64,000 bases of DNA from Vreelandella titanicae BH1 (lineage in GTDB: Bacteria; Pseudomonadota; Gammaproteobacteria; Pseudomonadales; Halomonadaceae). Below the pieces are notes generated by a model. That model saw only the letters and a program-made list of their open reading frames with translations. It searched no databases and was not told where the DNA came from. Where the stretch lies: positions 310,001 to 374,000 of the forward strand of contig NZ_AOPO01000003.1 of NCBI RefSeq assembly GCF_000336575.1, in the 5' to 3' direction. Shown piece by piece: positions 53,301 through 61,900 of this stretch; the first letter of the stretch is position 1, and every line of letters begins with the position of its first letter. The position numbers and the translations under genes are program-made.

Positions 53301-55900
53301 TTTTCCGCGATTGGCTGGGTGATGTGGAGGAACCTACGGCACCGTTCGGGATACTGGAGGTACGCGGCGATGGCAGTGATATCGAAGAGGTGCGACTGCC
53401 GCTAGAGCCTGAATTGGCACGACAGGTGCGGCAACAGGCGCAGCGCCATGGTGTCAGTACGGCTAGCCTGTTCCACCTTGCCTGGGCGCTGGTGCTAAAC
53501 AAAACCACTGGGCAGGACGATGTGGTATTTGGCACGGTACTGTTCGGGCGTATGCAAGGAACCGAAGGCGCCGAACGGGCACTAGGGATGTTTATCAATA
53601 CGTTACCGGTGCGCATTACAACGGGGGCCAAAAGTGTCAATAAATGTTTGCATCAAACCCACGATGCCCTCTCTGAACTACTGCACCATGAGCATGCCAG
53701 CCTAGGTTTGGCACAGCACTGCAGTGGGTTGTCCGGGGGGACGCCGCTGTTCTCGAGTTTGTTGAACTACCGTTATAGTTCGCCTCATCAAGAGGGAAGT
53801 CCCCTCCATGCCTTGGAAGGCATGGAATTGTTAGGTGATCAGGAGCGCACCAATTACCCAATCACGATGTCGGTGGATGATCTAGGTCACGGCTTCCAGT
53901 TAGTAGGGCAGGTTAGCCGTTCGATCGGTGCACAGCGGCTGTGTGACTACCTGAGCACAGCCATTGTAGGCATCGTAGAAAATCTGCAAGCGGCGCCTCA
54001 GCAACCATTAAGTGAGATCAGCCTACTCAGAACAGGCGAGCGGCAGCTGTTGAGCGAGTGGGGAGAGAATACGCAACAGTATTTAGGCACTTCTCTAATC
54101 CATCATCTAATTGAGCGACAGGCTGAGGCGACCCCAGAGACCACGGCACTAGTATTTGAAGATCAGTCACTTAGCTACACTGAACTTAACATCCGAGCTA
54201 ATCGCTTGGCCCACTATCTGATCGGCCTAGGCGTCAAACCCGAAACCCGAGTGGGTATCGCTATGGAGCGCTCCATTGAGATGGTGGTGGGGCTGCTGGG
54301 TATCCTCAAGTCGGGTGGTGCCTATGTGCCGCTGGATCCGGATTATCCCACCGAGCGGTTGGCCTATATGGTCGAGGACAGTGGCATTGAGCTGCTGCTC
54401 ACCCAACAGCATCTCCACGGGTTGTTGCCGATCGCTGGTGGCTTAAGTGTCATCGAACTGGATCGGTTGGGTGTCGCTCACCATGCGTCGACTAATCCGG
54501 CGGTGGCTCTGCATGGTGAGCATCTTGCCTATGTGATTTATACCTCGGGTTCCACTGGGCAGCCTAAGGGTGCGGCCAACCGCCATCACGCACTGACCAA
54601 TCGCCTACAGTGGATGCAAGAAGCTTACGGTCTAACGGCCGATGATGCGGTGCTGCAGAAGACGCCATTCAGCTTCGATGTCTCGGTTTGGGAGTTCTTC
54701 TGGCCGTTGATGCAGGGCGCCCGATTGGTGATGGCTTCGCCAGGTGCTCACCGCGAGCCAGCCCAACTGGTCGAATTAATCCGTACCCACAACATCACTA
54801 CACTGCACTTTGTGCCATCAATGCTTCAAGCCTTTCTGGCCTATGGCGAGATAGAGGCTTGTACCAGCCTGAGACGCATGGTGTGTAGCGGAGAAGCGCT
54901 ACCGGCTGAACTGCAGAACCAAGTATTTGCTCGGCTGCCTCACACGGGGCTCTACAACCTCTATGGCCCCACCGAAGCAGCTATCGACGTTACCCACTGG
55001 ACTTGCCAAGACGATGGGCGCAACCAGGTAGCGATCGGCCAACCGATTGCCGGTATCCGTACCTATGTGTTGGACGGGGATCTTAACTTGGCACCACCTG
55101 GCGTCCCGGGTGAGCTCTACCTAGGTGGCGTGGGATTAGCACGGGGCTACCTGCACCGTCCGGATCTTACCGCGGAACGTTTTGTCGCTGATCCATTTGC
55201 GCAGGGCGAACGCCTCTACCGTACCGGTGATCTGGTGCGCTGGCGGGAGGGTGGACAGCTCGAATACCTGGGGCGCCTCGACCACCAAGTGAAAATCCGC
55301 GGCCTGCGTATCGAACTGGGGGAGAGTGAAGCCCAACTTCTATCTCAGCCGGAGGTGCGTGAGGCGGTGGTAGTCGCTCAAGAAGGCCCCGGTGGTTCGA
55401 GGCTGGTGGCCTATGTGGTTCCTCAGGACGGCATTCAACTCGACATCGACTCACTACGTGAAGCGCTAGGGCAACGACTGCCGGACTATATGGTGCCGGG
55501 AGCTGTGGTCACCCTTGATGCACTGCCGCTGAATGCTAATGGGAAGGTGGATCGTAAGGCGCTGCCCGAGCCTGACTTAATCAGCGGCACGCAGTTCGAG
55601 CCACCTCAAGGTGAGGTGGAAGAAGCACTGGCGGCGATCTGGAGCGAGGTGTTGGGGACAGAACGGATAGGCCGCCATGACAACTTCTTCGAGGTAGGAG
55701 GTCACTCGCTTGCAGCGATTCAGATATCAGCACGTTTCACGCAGCGCTTTGGAGAGGCTTTGCCAGTAAGACTTATTTTTGAACACCCGACGCTGGCGCA
55801 TATGGCAACACAAGTCGCGCTTAAACAGGTGAATGCCGATGGTGGTCGCGCGAAACGGCTCTCCACTATGGATCAACTGCTCAACGAATTGGAGGGGTAA
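47321..55900 (+). CDS. NRPS: FAAL-T-C-A(Ser)-T-C*-A(Ser)-T loading and two-module protein
   Basis: A 2859-residue protein. Residues ~15-590 are a fatty-acyl-AMP ligase (YTSGSTATPKGVMVSH; WLPLYHDMGLIGG). Carrier T1 has Ser657. C1 (~708-1160) has HHIISDG at 853-859. A1 (~1170-1670) has specificity residues DVWHISLIDK, read by eye as Ser. T2 has Ser1718. A second C-like domain (~1760-2245) has HHLVMDH at 1942-1948, with His where Gly is usual. A2 (~2250-2750) reads DVWHVSLIDK, again Ser. T3 has Ser2796. There is no thioesterase or epimerase. The protein should load a fatty acid and add two serines, then pass the chain to the next NRPS, which starts 3 bases later. A1 and A2 are nearly identical at DNA level. 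Confidence 0.93.
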   Translation: MNIRHAQTMNSHPSHNVVNHSFVEHLSRLARERPSDRALIVVNAQGETTLDYATLERRSRALASELQQWFPAGERALILLDNDEHYVVAFFACLYAGVIAVPVFPPESAKQQHLARLLAIAADSQAACVLTSTTIIDVVASASEGFGSAELIPVDAVDESRAEHWIEHRPKRGDLAFLQYTSGSTATPKGVMVSHGNLMANERAIETGFSIGADDVFVSWLPLYHDMGLIGGLLQPIYRGIPAVLMSPTFFLQRPVRWLEAISRHRGTISGGPDFAYRLCLERIRDEQLEALDLSSWRVAFSGAEPVRHDTLTGFIERFRPAGFAADTAAPCYGLAEATLLVSCNSRGTGVVGTAFSQQSLAEGKAASAVEGNTLVGCGTPEPGHAIDIVDPEGLHSLPSGEVGEIWVNGPSVAHGYWQNPEATAQAFVTRDGVSWQRTDDADAQNHDARDDRWLRTGDLGFLHEGQLYIAGRIKDLIILRGHNVYPQDIESAIEAEVEAVRKGRVAAFAVTTPEGAEGIGIAAEVSRGIQKLVPAEKLVEALSETVGSTCHEPLSVVLLLNPGGLPKTSSGKLQRSACRQGWEAGSLDAYAIHAFGRFVSGGSDEDAGGGKSSHSTAEAGSETEQALAKLWRQVLRDGKEKPLGKDAHFFASGGNSLAAVQLASRISDYWAIDFSAKSVFEHSSLGAMANEVERISSDHVNSGRSPIPILSPTHRAEPLPLSHDQQRLWFLWQLDPESTAYHIGGVLRLSGHLNIDAMRVAFDDLIARHESLRTLFYVASEGGAKQSIRPDVSFGLEVVDFRGMSAGEAQQHEEDTIRRLNDEPFDLSEGPLLRAALLRLSADVYALIVVMHHIISDGVSMQIMLDELAASYRAQMRGEPVQLPDLSIQYADYAVWQREWLASGEGERQLAYWQQQLGSEHPTLDLPTDHPRQRLTAKRAGQHAFSLPKELLVGLRRLAESQNTSLFTVLLAGFQGLLHRYSGQHEIRVGVPVANRQRQEIEGVIGFFVNTLVLRNDIDSRYSFETILTQCQDSVIGALAHSSLPFEQLVEALQPARSSTHNPLFQVMFNYRQEDFTAFQTLPDLTLTESGFLQQDAQFDLTLEVRDLPDGQLKFSMVYASELFEPETIQRLAGYFETLLQRLLTSPGQALGDIELLENSEQQQLIQWGVNSQGYSDAAPVHHLIEQQTAATPETTALVFEDQSLSYAELNTRANRLAHYLIDLGVKPETHIGIAMERSIEMVVGLLAILKAGGAYVPLDPDYPAERLAYMVEDSGIELLLTQQHLRDTLPVAGSLSVIELDRLNVTQHDSTNPEVTLHGEHLAYVIYTSGSTGRPKGAANRHHALTNRLQWMQEAYGLTVDDVVLQKTPFSFDVSVWEFFWPLIQGARLVMAPPGSHREPAQLVELIRTHGITTLHFVPSMLQAFLAHGEVERCTSLTRLICSGEALPAELQNQVFARLPRTGLYNLYGPTEAAIDVTHWSCQDDGRNHVAIGQPIAGIRTYVLDGDLNLAPPGVAGELYLGGVGLARGYLHRPDLTSERFVADPSAQGERLYRTGDLVRWRVDGQLEYLGRLDHQVKIRGLRIELGEIEAELLAQPEVHEAVVVAQEGPGGSRLVAYVVPQADSELDTSSLREALSQKLPDYMVPGVVVTLEALPLNANGKVDRKALPITNLASSSQYEPPQGEVEEALAAIWSEVLGVEQVGRYDNFFELGGHSLLALKVLEQMRHRGLPVQVRTLFQRPELAAFAQALTQTPEQAEIIIPPNLIPHDCQELQPEMLTLIDLNTEEIGAIEAAVPGGATNIQDIYPLASLQEGILFHHRLQQRGDTYVLLYLLGFDSQERLEAFIAGFNQLIARHDILRTAVLWEGLSEPVQVVYKHAAMEIEWPTKTGETKNCVAGWLYTQVDPEHQRLDVRRAPMLRAVAAYDAEHERWLLQLISHHLVMDHTTLELLMKEIALIQQGREEALPKPLPFRNFVAQARLGVSPDVHEVFFRDWLGDVEEPTAPFGILEVRGDGSDIEEVRLPLEPELARQVRQQAQRHGVSTASLFHLAWALVLNKTTGQDDVVFGTVLFGRMQGTEGAERALGMFINTLPVRITTGAKSVNKCLHQTHDALSELLHHEHASLGLAQHCSGLSGGTPLFSSLLNYRYSSPHQEGSPLHALEGMELLGDQERTNYPITMSVDDLGHGFQLVGQVSRSIGAQRLCDYLSTAIVGIVENLQAAPQQPLSEISLLRTGERQLLSEWGENTQQYLGTSLIHHLIERQAEATPETTALVFEDQSLSYTELNIRANRLAHYLIGLGVKPETRVGIAMERSIEMVVGLLGILKSGGAYVPLDPDYPTERLAYMVEDSGIELLLTQQHLHGLLPIAGGLSVIELDRLGVAHHASTNPAVALHGEHLAYVIYTSGSTGQPKGAANRHHALTNRLQWMQEAYGLTADDAVLQKTPFSFDVSVWEFFWPLMQGARLVMASPGAHREPAQLVELIRTHNITTLHFVPSMLQAFLAYGEIEACTSLRRMVCSGEALPAELQNQVFARLPHTGLYNLYGPTEAAIDVTHWTCQDDGRNQVAIGQPIAGIRTYVLDGDLNLAPPGVPGELYLGGVGLARGYLHRPDLTAERFVADPFAQGERLYRTGDLVRWREGGQLEYLGRLDHQVKIRGLRIELGESEAQLLSQPEVREAVVVAQEGPGGSRLVAYVVPQDGIQLDIDSLREALGQRLPDYMVPGAVVTLDALPLNANGKVDRKALPEPDLISGTQFEPPQGEVEEALAAIWSEVLGTERIGRHDNFFEVGGHSLAAIQISARFTQRFGEALPVRLIFEHPTLAHMATQVALKQVNADGGRAKRLSTMDQLLNELEG

Positions 55901-55903
55901 GGC

Positions 55904-58900
55904 ATGGAATTGGACGAAAGAAAGATAGCTCAACGTTTTGCAGAGTTACAGTTTGATGCGCAGCGAAGTTTTCTGAATAAGCTGAGAAGTAGTGGCATCG
56001 ATTTTCGTGAGCTTCCTATCGTGCCCGCTATCCAGGATGAGCAATTTCCGTTGTCATATTCGCAGCGTAGCTTATGGCTGACATGGCAGCTTGATCCGGC
56101 AAGCCCGGCTTATAACATGCCTGGTGTGTTTCATTTGCAAGGCCCACTAGATGTTGCTGCATTCGAGTCGAGTGTGAATGACCTCGTGGTGCGGCATGAA
56201 GTACTTCGCACGATATACCCTCAGAACAGTGATGGAGAGCCTCTTCAGGAAGTTATCCATGGCTGGCGGGTTCCGGTACTACACGATGATTTACAGCACC
56301 ACGCCGAGTTAGAGCAGGAAAAAGAGCTACAGCGCCTCATTGGCGAGTTCTCTCTGCGTCCGTTTACGCTTGATGTTGAACCGCCATTCCGCATGGCAAT
56401 CTACCAGCTAGATACTAACCATCATGCGGTTGCCATTGTATTGCACCATATCGCTTGTGACGGTTGGTCGGTTCAGTTGCTCATCAATGAGCTATTCGAG
56501 TTTTACGAAGCCCGAACCCAACAACGCAATGCTGTATTACCTTCGTTACCCATTCAGTTTGGTGATTATGCGGTTTGGCAACGAAGTTGGTTCGAGGCTG
56601 GCGAAAAGGAGCGGCAGCTAGACCACTGGCTCCAACGTCTGGGTGACTCACATTCGCCTATCGACCTTCCTTTTGATCATCCAAGAGGCTCACAGGCGAC
56701 ATCGAAAGTCGGCCACTGTCATTTCCAGTTATCCAGAGAAGTGAGTCACGGCATTCACCAGTTAGCCCGTGAGTATGGCGCTTCTCTGTACATGGTGATG
56801 CTGTCACTGTTGAAGCTGACGCTACATCGCTTCAGTGGGCAAAGCGACATACGGATAGGCTCTCCCAGTGCTAATCGAAATAAAGCTGAAACACATGGTT
56901 TGATTGGTTATCTGCTCAATGTTCAAGTGCTGAGAACCTTATTAGAGCCTACCAAAGGGTTTGCCAGTTTATTAGGTGCCGTTAAAGAAACCGTGCTTGA
57001 TGCACAGGACTGCCAGGATATTCCTTTCGATACTTTGGTAGAAGCGCTACAGCCTGAGCGCCAGCCTAGTGTACATCCGCTATTTCAGGTCAAGTGTACC
57101 CAGCAGAAAGAGCTGGAGAGAGAAAAGACCGTAAGTGGCTTAACGGTTCACCTTAAAGAACTCAGCGGCGGTGATGCACACTTCGATCTGAGCTTTGATT
57201 TTACCGATACCACTGATGGTATCCGCTGTGTATTCGCCTATGCGGCGGCACTGTTCGACGAAACAACAGTCAAGAGATTCGCCGAAGCACTACAAAGCCT
57301 AGCTGAGCAAGTGCTGAAAACGCCGAGTACGCCATTGGCATTGCTCGAAATCCCAGCCCCCACTTCGGTGCTTGAAGGAAATACAACCACATTCACTTCT
57401 GGGAGCGTTATAGAGCTTTGGGATCGAGCCGTCGAAGAGCACTCCCAACAACTTGCAATGCAAGATGAACCGAATAATGCAGCCACCTATGCCAGCTTGG
57501 ATGCCCAGGCCCAACGGTTAGCGGCAGAGTTAATGGCACAGGGAGTCGGCCCTGAAGTACGCGTTGCCATTCACGCTGAGCGTTCGTGCGAGTACGTGCT
57601 CGGCATTCTCGCCGTACTCAAAGCGGGCGGGGCGTTTGTACCGCTGGATCCGCAACTACCTACGGAACGTTTGGCCTATCAACTGACTGACAGTGGCGCT
57701 CGCTTAATGCTGAGCAGCACGCCTTGCGGCTGGAGTGATGACATTCCGGTAATGGAGCTGGCGTTTATCGACGATATTCCGGCTGCCGTAGAGCACGAAC
57801 TGCCTGTCATTCATCCCCAGCAGACCGCCTATGTGATCTATACCTCTGGTTCCACGGGCAAGCCTAAAGGGGTGGCGGTTAGTCACGGTGCTCTGGCCAA
57901 TTACGTACAGGGTGTTCTGGAGGCGCTGGCGCTACCAGAAGGTGCCCGCAACATGGCGATGGTGTCGACGGTGGCGGCGGATCTGGGGCATACGGTGCTG
58001 TTTGGTGCCTTGTGCACCGGCCGCACCTTGCACCTTATTTCCCCCGAGTGCGCCTTCGACCCGGATGTCTTTGCGGCTTATATGCGGGAACAGCGGGTGG
58101 ATGTGCTCAAGATTGTGCCCAGCCACCTGCGGGCACTTCTGAGTGCGGCAACTCCGGCAGATGTACTTCCGCACGAGCGCTTGATTCTCGGTGGAGAGGC
58201 TACCGACTGGGCGTTACTGGAGCGTATCGCCGAGCTCAAGCCAACCTGTCGGGTGCTTAATCACTACGGCCCTACGGAAACCGCGGTAGGTATTCTCACC
58301 CAGCAAGCCGAAATGGCCGATCAAGCTGCCAGCACGCTGCCGATCGGCACACCGCTGGCCAATGCTCGGGCCTATGTGCTCGATCCCTGGCTTAATCCGG
58401 TGCCGAAGGGCGTTGCCGGTGAACTCTACTTGGGTGGGCCAGGGCTGGCTCAAGGCTATCTACAGCGGCTGGGGCAAACGGCGGAACGTTTTGTTGCCAG
58501 CCCCTTCCATGCGGGGGAGCGGCTCTATCGCAGCGGTGACCGGGTGCGCCAACTGGCAGACGGTAGCCTGGAGTTCCTTGGCCGTGTGGATGATCAAGTC
58601 AAAATTCGCGGCTATCGGGTGGAGCCGAACGAGATCGCTGCCCTGTTGCGCGACCAGACAGGGGTCTCGGAGGCCGAAGTGGTAGCACGGGAAAACGAGG
58701 AAGGCCGTGCGCAACTGTTCGCCTACGTGGTTATGGCCGCCGGGAGCGACATCGATGACGCCGCGTTACTCGCGCAGCTTGGAGAGCGCGTGCCGGACTA
58801 TATGGTGCCCAGCGCCCTGGTACGGCTGGAGGCTCTGCCGCTAACCGCCAATGGCAAGTTAGATCGCAAGACGCTGCCCGAGCCAGTGCAAGCCGGTAGT

Positions 58901-61900
58901 GGTAAAACCTTTGAAGCGCCCCAGGGTGAAGCAGAGGAGACATTGGCAGAGGTCTGGGCTGACGTGATCGGCTGCGAGCAGGTGGGGCGTAACGACAACT
59001 TCTTTGAGTTGGGTGGTGACTCCATCCTCAGCTTGCAGATCGTCGCGCGCTCGCGTAAGCGTGGCTACAAGGTAACGCCCAAGCAGTTGATGGAAGGGCA
59101 GACCATTGCCGCAGTGGCGGCGATGGCCACGCCCTTGGCTGCTACCGCTCCTAAACAAGCGGCTGCGCCCAATAAGGCTGCTTCCTTTGCGCTGCTGCCG
59201 GTACAGCGCTGGTTCTTCGAGCAGAGCTTTGCCGAGCCACACCACTGGAATCAGTCATTGATGCTGGAAGCGGTCAGTGATGTAGATACCACACTGCTAC
59301 GGCGTGCCATTGAGGCAGTGGTAGATCACCATGGTGCCTTGCGACTACGCTTTGAGCGCGTTGGCGATAGCTGGCAACAAGCCTATGGCAAGCTAGCCAA
59401 CGATCTCTTCGAGCACGTGGATGTAAGTGATCATGCGGATCCGGCGCAGGCCATCACCCAGGCCGCCGATGCTGCGCAACGCAGCCTGAGTTTGGCACGA
59501 CCGTTCCGTGCTATCTGGATGGCACTGGGAGGCGAGCGCGGCGGGCGATTGCTGCTAGTGGCTCACCACCTGGTGGTAGACGGCGTCTCGTGGCGCGTGA
59601 TTCTCGATGACCTGCAAACGGCCTACACGCAGTTAAATGCAGGAAAGGCAATTGATCTGCCACCAGTCACCACCTCGTTAGATGAGTGGGCGAGTGCCCT
59701 GGCCGATTATGCCAAATCGGAGGCTTTGGCTGAGCAATGCTCCTATTGGGAGAGCCTTGTCAAAGAGCCAGAGCCTAGCCTACCTGCACATAATCCCCAT
59801 GGCAGCAACACCGTCGCCGATACCGCATCGCTCGTTGGCAGCTTGCCTACCGAGGCGACCACGCAACTGCTGGGGCTGGTGCATAAAGCCTACCGTACCC
59901 AGGTGGATGATCTGCTCCTCACTGCACTTTCGAGCGCCCTGTGCCAATGGGCGGAGCGAGATAGCGTACTGATCGAGCTGGAAGGCCATGGCCGCGAAGA
60001 CCTGTTCGACGGTGTCGATCTCAGTCGTAGCGTGGGCTGGTTCACCTCGCTCTATCCTGTTCGCCTGACGCCAGGTAATACGGAACCGGGTGCGAGCCTA
60101 AAATCCATCAAAGAGCAACTTCGCCAAGTGCCTGAAAAGGGGCTTGGCTACGGCGCGCTGCGCTATTTGAAAGAAGAGCCCGCGCTGGTGGGTGGTGCCT
60201 ACCCCCAGGTCACCTTCAATTATCTAGGCCAGTTGGATCGCTCCCTACAGGGCGATGGGGCCTGGCGGCTCGCCAAAGAGAATGCAGGGCAGGCTCGCGC
60301 GCCGCAAAGCAAGCGCCGTACCTGGATTGAGGTGGTGGCCTGGGTTCAAGATGGCCAACTGCGCTTTGACTGGAATTACAGTCGTGAGATTCACAGCGAG
60401 GCAGCGATACATGCCTTGCAAGCAAGCTTCCAAGCGCAGCTTGAGGCACTGATTGGGCACTGTGCTAGTGGCGTTCGTGGCGCAACGCCTTCGGACTTCC
60501 CGCTGGCGAGGCTGAGTCAGGCGCAGTTGGACGGTTTGCCTGTTGCCGCTGATCAGCTGGCGGATATCTATCCGCTGTCACCACTCCAGCAGGGTATGCT
60601 GTTCCACAGCCTCTACGATGACCAAGATGTGGCCTATCTCAACCAGTTGCAGGTGGAGATCAGCAACCTGGATGTCGAACGCTTCAAGGCCGCCTGGCAT
60701 CAGGTGCTGGAGCGCCACGAAATATTGCGCAGCGGCTTTGTAGAAGATGCTGGAGCACCTCTTCAATGGGTGGCGCGAGGTATTGAACTACCGTGGTTCG
60801 AATCGGATTGGCGCGAACGAGAGGATCTATCCGCGGCCATTGAGAGGCTGGCTGAGGAGCAGCGGGCGCCATTCGATCTTACGGTTCCGCCACTGATGCG
60901 CTTGGCGCTGGTGAAAGTCGCCGATAACCGGCACTGCTTTGTCTGGACGCGTCACCATCTGCTGCTGGATGGCTGGAGTACCTCGCAACTGATGGGTGAG
61001 GTACTGCGTTGTTACGCCGGAGAGACTCTGCCACCTACAGAGGGGCGCTATCGTGATTACATTGAATGGTTGCAGCGCCGTGACGCTGATGCCAGTGAAG
61101 CCTACTGGCGTGACCAATTACAGCATCTTGATGCGCCTACGCATCTCGTCAGTGCCATGCCTAAATCCCATGAAGCGCAAGTTGGGCATCAAGAGATCAC
61201 CCTGTCACTGGATAGCACTACCACTCAGCGACTGGAGAATTTCGCCAAGGCTGCCCACGTAACGCTCAATACATTAATGCAAGGTGCCTGGTCGCTGCTG
61301 GTGGCCCGTTACACGGGGCAAGATAGTATCTGCTTTGGCGCGACCGTGGCCGGGCGGCCTGCGGAGCTACCGGCGGCAGAGCAGTTGATTGGCCCCTTCA
61401 TCAATACCTTGCCAGTGATTGTCTCACTGGATCCCACGCTGCGCGTCGATAAATGGTTGCGCCAGTTGCAGGAACAAAACTTGGCGAGTCGCGAGCATGA
61501 GCATACGCCGCTCTACGATATCCAACGCTGGGCAGGGCAGGGTGGTCAGTCACTGTTTGATTGCTTGTTGGTATTCGAGAACTATCCCGTTGATGCAGCA
61601 CTGGATCAAAACTTGCCGGGTGAGCTGGCGTTCGGCGAGGTGACCAACCGCGAGCAAACCAATTATCCCGTAACGCTGGCCGTCTTCCAGAAGGAAGCGT
61701 TAGAGCTTTGCTGCAGCTATTCACGATCACAGCTAGACGATTCTACTGCCGCGATGTTGATTCAACATCTGGTTAGAGCGCTTGAGCAACTGAGCGATTC
61801 GGCTACTCAACGAGTTGGGGAAATCGATTGGTTAAGTGACGATGAACGACAGAGAATCGAGGTGTGGAGTGTCAAGGGTGAGCACTATACCAAGACTGAC

